In this document: piece after piece, positions 59,753 to 64,000 of the stretch
Position numbering within the stretch: the stretch's first letter is position 1
How the letters are laid out: every line of letters begins with the position of its first letter
NCBI RefSeq assembly: GCF_001984155.1
Contig: NZ_MTQO01000035.1
Location: forward strand, 1 to 64,000
DNA length: 64,000 bases
Direction: 5' to 3'
Source: Actinosynnema sp. ALI-1.44
Lineage (GTDB): Bacteria; Actinomycetota; Actinomycetes; Mycobacteriales; Pseudonocardiaceae
Made by a program: the position numbers and the translations under genes
Notes under the pieces: generated by a model
The model's database searches: none
What the model was told of the DNA's origin: nothing
What the model saw: the letters and a program-made list of their open reading frames with translations, nothing else

Positions 59753-60505
59753 ATGTTGCTCGAGGGCAAGAACGCGATCATCTACGGCGCCGGAACCGTC
59801 GGCAAAGCGGTGGCCAGCGCTTTCGTCCGGGAAGGGGCACGGGTCTTCCTGGCGTGCCGCACCATGGCCACGCTGGAGGACGCCAAGGCGCGGATCGGCG
59901 GGCAGGTCGAAGTGGCCCCCGTGGACGCGACGGACGAGCAGCAGGTCACCGAGCACGCGGACGCCGTGGCCGACCTGGCGGGCAGCATCGACATCACGAT
60001 GAACGTCATCGCCGACACGGACATCCAGGGCACCCCCATGCTCGAGATGGCGCTGGACGACTACATCCGGCCGGTGATCACCGCGGTGAGCTCGAAGTTC
60101 CTCACGTCACGCGCGGCCGCGCGGCACATGATCAAGCAGAGGTCCGGCGTGATCCTGGCTCTCGGCGGCTCGGTCGAACGGAACCCGTCGATGCACGACT
60201 ACAACTTCGGCGGCATCCAGGTCACGTTCGACGCGGTCGAGTCCATGCGCCGCCAGCTGTCGGTCGAACTCGGCAGGTACGGGATCCGAGTGGTGACGTT
60301 GCGCACCAGCGGCCTGGTCGAGTCGATCCCGGTGGACTACGCGAACAGGGACATGATCCTCGACAGCGTCATCGGCCAGACTCTCACCGGCTTCCCGGCG
60401 AGCCCGAGCGACGTGGGCAACGTGGCGGCGTTCGCGGCATCGGACTGGGCCCGCACGATCACCGGCACGGAGATCAACATGACCTGCGGAACAGCGATCG
60501 ACTGA
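59753..60505 (+). CDS. Atypical SDR oxidoreductase
   Basis: This 250-residue protein has the SDR fold but atypical motifs: the nucleotide loop is YGAGTVGKAVASAFVREGAR (Y-G-A-G instead of T-G-x-x-x-G-x-G) and the active-site region is SMHDYNFGGIQVTFDAVESM, in which no Lys follows the Tyr at +4 (Y-N-F-G-G). The end RTITGTEINMTCGTAID is typical of FabG-like proteins. A group of actinobacterial SDRs shares these features and probably catalyses a different step or has lost dehydrogenase activity. It follows the sigma factor gene by 52 bases. Confidence 0.8.
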   Translation: MLLEGKNAIIYGAGTVGKAVASAFVREGARVFLACRTMATLEDAKARIGGQVEVAPVDATDEQQVTEHADAVADLAGSIDITMNVIADTDIQGTPMLEMALDDYIRPVITAVSSKFLTSRAAARHMIKQRSGVILALGGSVERNPSMHDYNFGGIQVTFDAVESMRRQLSVELGRYGIRVVTLRTSGLVESIPVDYANRDMILDSVIGQTLTGFPASPSDVGNVAAFAASDWARTITGTEINMTCGTAID

Positions 60506-60662
60506 CAGCCGGGGAGGGAGGGCACAACGGCCATGACGCGCGCCGAATTCGTGCGGGAAGGTGGGGCATGGCCGCTTGAGCCCAGCCTTCGACCGGGACA
60601 CGCAGGTGCTGATCTGTCGGCCGACCCGGCACGGCTGACCGGCGACGCGTACTGTTGCCGGG

Positions 60663-61619
60663 ATGAGCGCGGAGCGACCGATGCCGACGCAGGACGAAGT
60701 GCTCGGGTACTTCGACACGCTGTCGAACTGGGGCCGGTGGGGCGACGACGACGAACTCGGCACTCTCAACCACATCACCGACGAGGTCCGGCTGGCGGCG
60801 GCGCGGGCCGTACGTCACGGCAGGAGCGTGTCGTGCGCATGGGAAATCGCCGTACCGGAGGACATGGAGCGGTCGACGACGACGTGCCCGTGCGCCGCCG
60901 ACATGCCGGGCGCCGAGAACATGCCGATCGCCACGTTCCGCAACGACCGGCGCTGGGGTTTCTCGCTCGAGCGGCTCGGCATCACGTTCCACGGCAACAC
61001 CCTCACCCACGTCGACTCGCCGTGCCACATCTACTGGGACGGCACGATGTACAACGGGCGGTCGCACACGTTGGTCGACGCCGCAACGGGATCGGCGTGG
61101 GCGGCCGTCACGGCGGCGGCGAACGGGATCATCACGCGTGGGGTCCTGCTGGACATCGCGAGGGTCCGCGACGTGCCGTGGCTGGAACCGGGGCAGGGCG
61201 TGTTCCCCGACGATCTCGAGGAGGCCGAGCGTCGTCAGGGTGTGCGGGTGCGCCCCGGCGACGCGGTACTGCTGCGGACCGGCTACGGCCGCGTCCGGCA
61301 CGAAGCCGGCGCCACCGGCGGCGCCACGCAGGCCGGCTGGCACGCGTCCTGCCTGCCGTGGCTCCATGAGCGGCAGGTCTCGCTGATCGCCGCCGACACC
61401 CCGCAGGACGTTCAGCCGTCGGGGTACGACGACGTGTTGATGCCGGTTCACGCCGTGGGTCTCGTCGCGATGGGTCTGTGGCTGCTCGACAACTGCGACC
61501 TGGAGGCGTGCGCGACGACGGCTGCCGAGCTCGGCCAGTGGGACTTCCACCTCACGGTCGCGCCGGTCCGCTTCGCCGGTACGTCCGGCAGCCCGGTCAA
61601 CCCGATCGCCACGTTCTGA
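60663..61619 (+). CDS. Cyclase-family metallohydrolase
   Basis: This 318-residue protein belongs to the same superfamily as the gene at 48150 but to a longer branch: LSNWGRWGDDDELGTLNHIT at the N-terminus, the metal motif HGNTLTHVDSPCHIYWDG (H-x-x-T-x-T-H-x-D-x-P-x-H), GVLLDIARVRDVPWLEPGQG, RPGDAVLLRTGYGRVRHEAG and PVHAVGLVAMGLWLLDNCDL. It probably hydrolyses an amide or lactone. ATG at 60663. Convergent with the LAL regulator, 16 bases apart. Confidence 0.85.
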   Translation: MSAERPMPTQDEVLGYFDTLSNWGRWGDDDELGTLNHITDEVRLAAARAVRHGRSVSCAWEIAVPEDMERSTTTCPCAADMPGAENMPIATFRNDRRWGFSLERLGITFHGNTLTHVDSPCHIYWDGTMYNGRSHTLVDAATGSAWAAVTAAANGIITRGVLLDIARVRDVPWLEPGQGVFPDDLEEAERRQGVRVRPGDAVLLRTGYGRVRHEAGATGGATQAGWHASCLPWLHERQVSLIAADTPQDVQPSGYDDVLMPVHAVGLVAMGLWLLDNCDLEACATTAAELGQWDFHLTVAPVRFAGTSGSPVNPIATF

Positions 61620-61635
61620 CCGCTCAACCGCTCTT

Positions 61636-64000
61636 TCAGAGCAGGCGGGCTCTGATTTCCGCCCTGCTCGCCACGCCCAGCTTTCCCAGGATCTTCTGGA
61701 CGTGTGTTTCCACCGTGCGCACGGAGATGTGCACTGCTGCCGCTATCTGCCTGTTCGTCAGCCCCTGTGCCACCAGGCGGGCTATCTCGCCTTCCCGTGG
61801 GGAGAGGTTCTTTGCTCCGGTCAGGGTTTCGGCTGCCGTGGCCAGCCTTCGCATCCCCAGTTCTTCCGCCGTCGCACGTGCTGACAGTGCTTGTGCGACC
61901 GACTCTTCCGCGTCGCCCCGTCTGTCACGGCGGGCCAGCACCCGGGCCAGTTCGAGGCGTGCCGCTGCCGTGTACGGGGGCAGGCCCGCGCGGTCGTTGT
62001 GCTCGATGGCTTGTCGTAGGTGGCGTACTGCGTCGTCCAGCCTGTCGCACACCGCGGCTGCGATGCCCAGCGAGCCCGCCACCGAGCCTTCGATGGTGAC
62101 TACTCCCGCGCCTCCGCACTGGATCAGGTGCTCGAACGGCAGCAGCCTCCGGTACGCCACGGCGGCGGTTTCCCTGTCTCCGAACTCCGCCGCGAGCACC
62201 ACCAGTCCACAGAGGACGGACAGGCGCCGCATCCCCCCGATGAGTTCGTGGACCTGTCCTGGTACGAAACACCTCCTGGCTGTCTCTGGCCGGCCGCACT
62301 GGGCGTGCCATGCCCCCACCATCGCCAAGATCATCTCCGGCGGGTGGCAGAGGTACTCCTCGTACCGCTCCAGGATCGGGCCTTCGTCGCCGGTCATCCC
62401 GTGCACCAGTGCCGACGTCGACACCGAGATCGCCATCACCACCGGGCCGCCGGTGTCCTTGACCAGGTCGATCGCCTGGGTGGCCAGTTCCCGTGCCCTG
62501 GCGAACCGGCCGCGCACGTGCTCGATCGCGATCTCGCTGCGCAGGGAGTGCCATTTGGCGATCTTGGTCCGCACCCGGATCACGGCGTCGTTGATCGGGA
62601 GGAGTTCGTGTTCGGCTTCGTCGAGCCTGCCGAGCTGGCAGAACGCGTCGAACCGCCACAACCGGCCCCACATCACGGCTTCCGGGTCGTTGTCCGCCAC
62701 ACCGATCGCCAGCATCCGGTCGCCCAGCGCCAGCCGTTCCCGTACGCCCTCCGGTCCCGCCATCGCGAGCTGACGAGCCCTGAGCGCGGCGCGGACGGCA
62801 CGCGGATCCTGGGTGCGGTCGGCGATCGCCAGCGCCTCCGCGGAGACGCCGTCCAGGTCCGGTGAGCCGTGGAAAGCCAGTTCCGCGGCTCGCTGAGCGA
62901 GCAAGCGGGCACGCAACGGACCGTCGGGCAGGCCCGCCAGCGCCTCGTCGCACAGCGACTTGCCCAATGTCGCCCAGTCGGAACTGCTCACCGTCTCCAT
63001 CGCCAGCGACACCTCGGCGATCACGTCGCGGTCGCCGGACGCTCTCGCCGCCGCGGCGGCCTGCCGCAACGTCTCCTCACCGCTGACGATGTCCATCTGC
63101 CGCAGCTGTGCGATCCCTTGGCAGGTCAGCAGTCTGGCCCGGTCGACGGCTCCGGGTGGCGCGGCGCGCAACGCGCGGGCGTACAGATCCGCGGCGTTCT
63201 CCCACGCGAGCTGCGCCATGGCGATGTCGGCCGCGCGACGGGCCCACACGGCGGCTTTCACCGCGTTCCCCGCGGGCAACGCCTCCAGCCAGTGGTGCGC
63301 GATCTCCGCGACCCGCTGCGACGCGTCGGCGCGCTGTTCGATCACGGTCGCCGCCCGCGCGTGCAACGCCAGGCGGCGCGCGGTCGGCATCAGCAACCTC
63401 GCCGCCTCCCGGATCAGGTCGTGCGTGAACCGCCACCCCTCCGAACCGGACAGCACACCGGACCGGACCGCCTCGTCCGCCGCGGACAAGACCGCTTCCA
63501 GCGGGCTGTCGAGCACCTCGGCCACGATCGACGCGTCCACCTCGGTGCCCAGGACCGACGCGGCGGCCAGCATCCCACGGCATTCCGGCGACAGGCTGTC
63601 CATGCGCACACGGACCGCGTCGAGGACCGCGTCCGGTAGCCGGGCGCCCTGGTGGTCGAGGATCCGGCCGAGTTCGGCGACGAAGAACGGGTTGCCGCCG
63701 GTCCGCGTGCTGACGGCGGTCACGACATCCGCGTCGACCGGTGTCTCGGTCAGCCCCGCGAGCTGGTCGGCGACCTCGGCCTCGGTCAGGCCGCCCAGCC
63801 GGATCCGGGCGACGGTGTCCTCGCGGACCAGCGACGCCAAGGCGGTCGACAGCGCCGGGCGTACCTCGGTGTCCCGGTAGGTGACCACGATCATCACCGG
63901 CGCCGTGCCGATCGCCATCGCCAGGTGGACGAGCAACTGCATGGTCGGTGGATCGGCCCACTGCAGGTCGTCCAGCACCATCAGCACCTTGCCGAGACCG
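61636..64000 (-). CDS. LuxR-family LAL-type ATPase regulator, partial
   Basis: The gene continues beyond the right edge of the window; the 5' part with Walker A is missing. What is seen begins at Walker B (GKVLMVLDDLQWADPPTMQL), passes through a sensor region (TEAEVADQLAGLTETPVDAD, RTGGNPFFVAELGRIL, GWRFTHDLIREAA) and a long TPR-like superhelix, and ends with a LuxR helix-turn-helix (NLSPREGEIARLVAQGLTNR, QIAAAVHISVRTVETHVQKI). This is the third regulator of this general class in the window. Confidence 0.9.
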   Translation of the reverse strand, partial: GLGKVLMVLDDLQWADPPTMQLLVHLAMAIGTAPVMIVVTYRDTEVRPALSTALASLVREDTVARIRLGGLTEAEVADQLAGLTETPVDADVVTAVSTRTGGNPFFVAELGRILDHQGARLPDAVLDAVRVRMDSLSPECRGMLAAASVLGTEVDASIVAEVLDSPLEAVLSAADEAVRSGVLSGSEGWRFTHDLIREAARLLMPTARRLALHARAATVIEQRADASQRVAEIAHHWLEALPAGNAVKAAVWARRAADIAMAQLAWENAADLYARALRAAPPGAVDRARLLTCQGIAQLRQMDIVSGEETLRQAAAAARASGDRDVIAEVSLAMETVSSSDWATLGKSLCDEALAGLPDGPLRARLLAQRAAELAFHGSPDLDGVSAEALAIADRTQDPRAVRAALRARQLAMAGPEGVRERLALGDRMLAIGVADNDPEAVMWGRLWRFDAFCQLGRLDEAEHELLPINDAVIRVRTKIAKWHSLRSEIAIEHVRGRFARARELATQAIDLVKDTGGPVVMAISVSTSALVHGMTGDEGPILERYEEYLCHPPEMILAMVGAWHAQCGRPETARRCFVPGQVHELIGGMRRLSVLCGLVVLAAEFGDRETAAVAYRRLLPFEHLIQCGGAGVVTIEGSVAGSLGIAAAVCDRLDDAVRHLRQAIEHNDRAGLPPYTAAARLELARVLARRDRRGDAEESVAQALSARATAEELGMRRLATAAETLTGAKNLSPREGEIARLVAQGLTNRQIAAAVHISVRTVETHVQKILGKLGVASRAEIRARLL

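Noticed and set aside
60533-60662. Possible small gene starting ATG at 60533 behind GGGGAGGGAGGG
   Set aside because: The frame stays open into the cyclase gene in the wrong frame and yields no conserved sequence; the ribosome-binding-like stretch may be chance or a relic.

Overview
The window is high-GC DNA (roughly 70 %, third codon positions almost all G or C) with short intergenic gaps, many ATGA/GTGA start-stop overlaps and many GTG starts. The gene content points to a filamentous actinomycete: three large LuxR-type LAL/MalT-like regulators, a snapalysin protease, two siderophore uptake loci with IdeR/DmdR1-type iron boxes, many TetR regulators, Tat and lipoprotein exports, and an ESX-like secreted protein. 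The Pseudonocardiales (Amycolatopsis/Kibdelosporangium/Lentzea type) or Streptomyces relatives fit best. This is inference from gene content, not a database match. No rRNA, tRNA or CRISPR array was seen.

Layout. 1-0.5 kb: the 3' end of a frameshifted IS630-family transposase that abuts the stop codon of a LAL regulator (0.5-3.5 kb). 3.8-6.2 kb: TetR regulator divergent from a flavin monooxygenase and a DUF3159 membrane protein, with a paired inverted-repeat operator between them. 6.3-12.8 kb: secreted phosphodiesterase, Tat-exported sugar-isomerase-like protein, gene remnants, PspC-domain protein, phytase-like esterase, methyltransferase. 13.1-19.3 kb: secreted PQQ-type sugar dehydrogenase with a PKD domain, then an iron-box-controlled siderophore importer (ATPase, lipoprotein, fused permease). 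19.3-26.7 kb: J-domain membrane protein, small hypotheticals, AraC/alcohol dehydrogenase pair, CoA-transferase, methyltransferase, TetR/MFS efflux pair. 26.8-34.5 kb: lysyl-oxidase-like secreted protein, a membrane-anchored solute-binding/VWA fusion with a second orphan solute-binding protein, LacI remnant, two polysaccharide deacetylases, a receiver-only response regulator, snapalysin. 34.5-37.5 kb: a second iron-box siderophore importer (lipoprotein plus two separate permeases). 37.7-44.9 kb: L,D-transpeptidase, spermidine-synthase-like protein, secreted tripeptidyl-peptidase-type hydrolase, a stand-alone MraY, TetR/methyltransferase operon with a 30-bp nested palindrome, two SnoaL-like proteins. 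44.9-51.4 kb: MalT-type regulator followed by a tightly coupled GNAT, cyclase and ThDP-enzyme operon, then an SDR whose catalytic lysine is replaced. 51.4-52.4 kb: a deletion scar that joins two gene remnants, and a guanidine-III riboswitch directly upstream of a Gdx/SugE guanidinium exporter. 52.4-61.6 kb: GtrA protein, TetR/MFS pair, D-aminoacylase-type hydrolase, an ESX-substrate-like pair with a SUKH (SMI1/KNR4) protein upstream, an ECF sigma factor with a SnoaL-like tail followed by an atypical SDR, a cyclase. 61.6-64.0 kb: the 3' part of another LAL regulator.

How it works together. The window is accessory in character: small regulator-plus-effector units rather than one large pathway. 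The clearest functional circuits are iron uptake (two independent operons with IdeR boxes), guanidine sensing and export, four TetR-controlled units with visible palindromic operators, and the GNAT/cyclase/ThDP-enzyme operon next to a MalT-type activator. The strongest RNA call is the guanidine-III element. The least understood block is the ESX-like pair with the SUKH protein at 56.7-58.8 kb.
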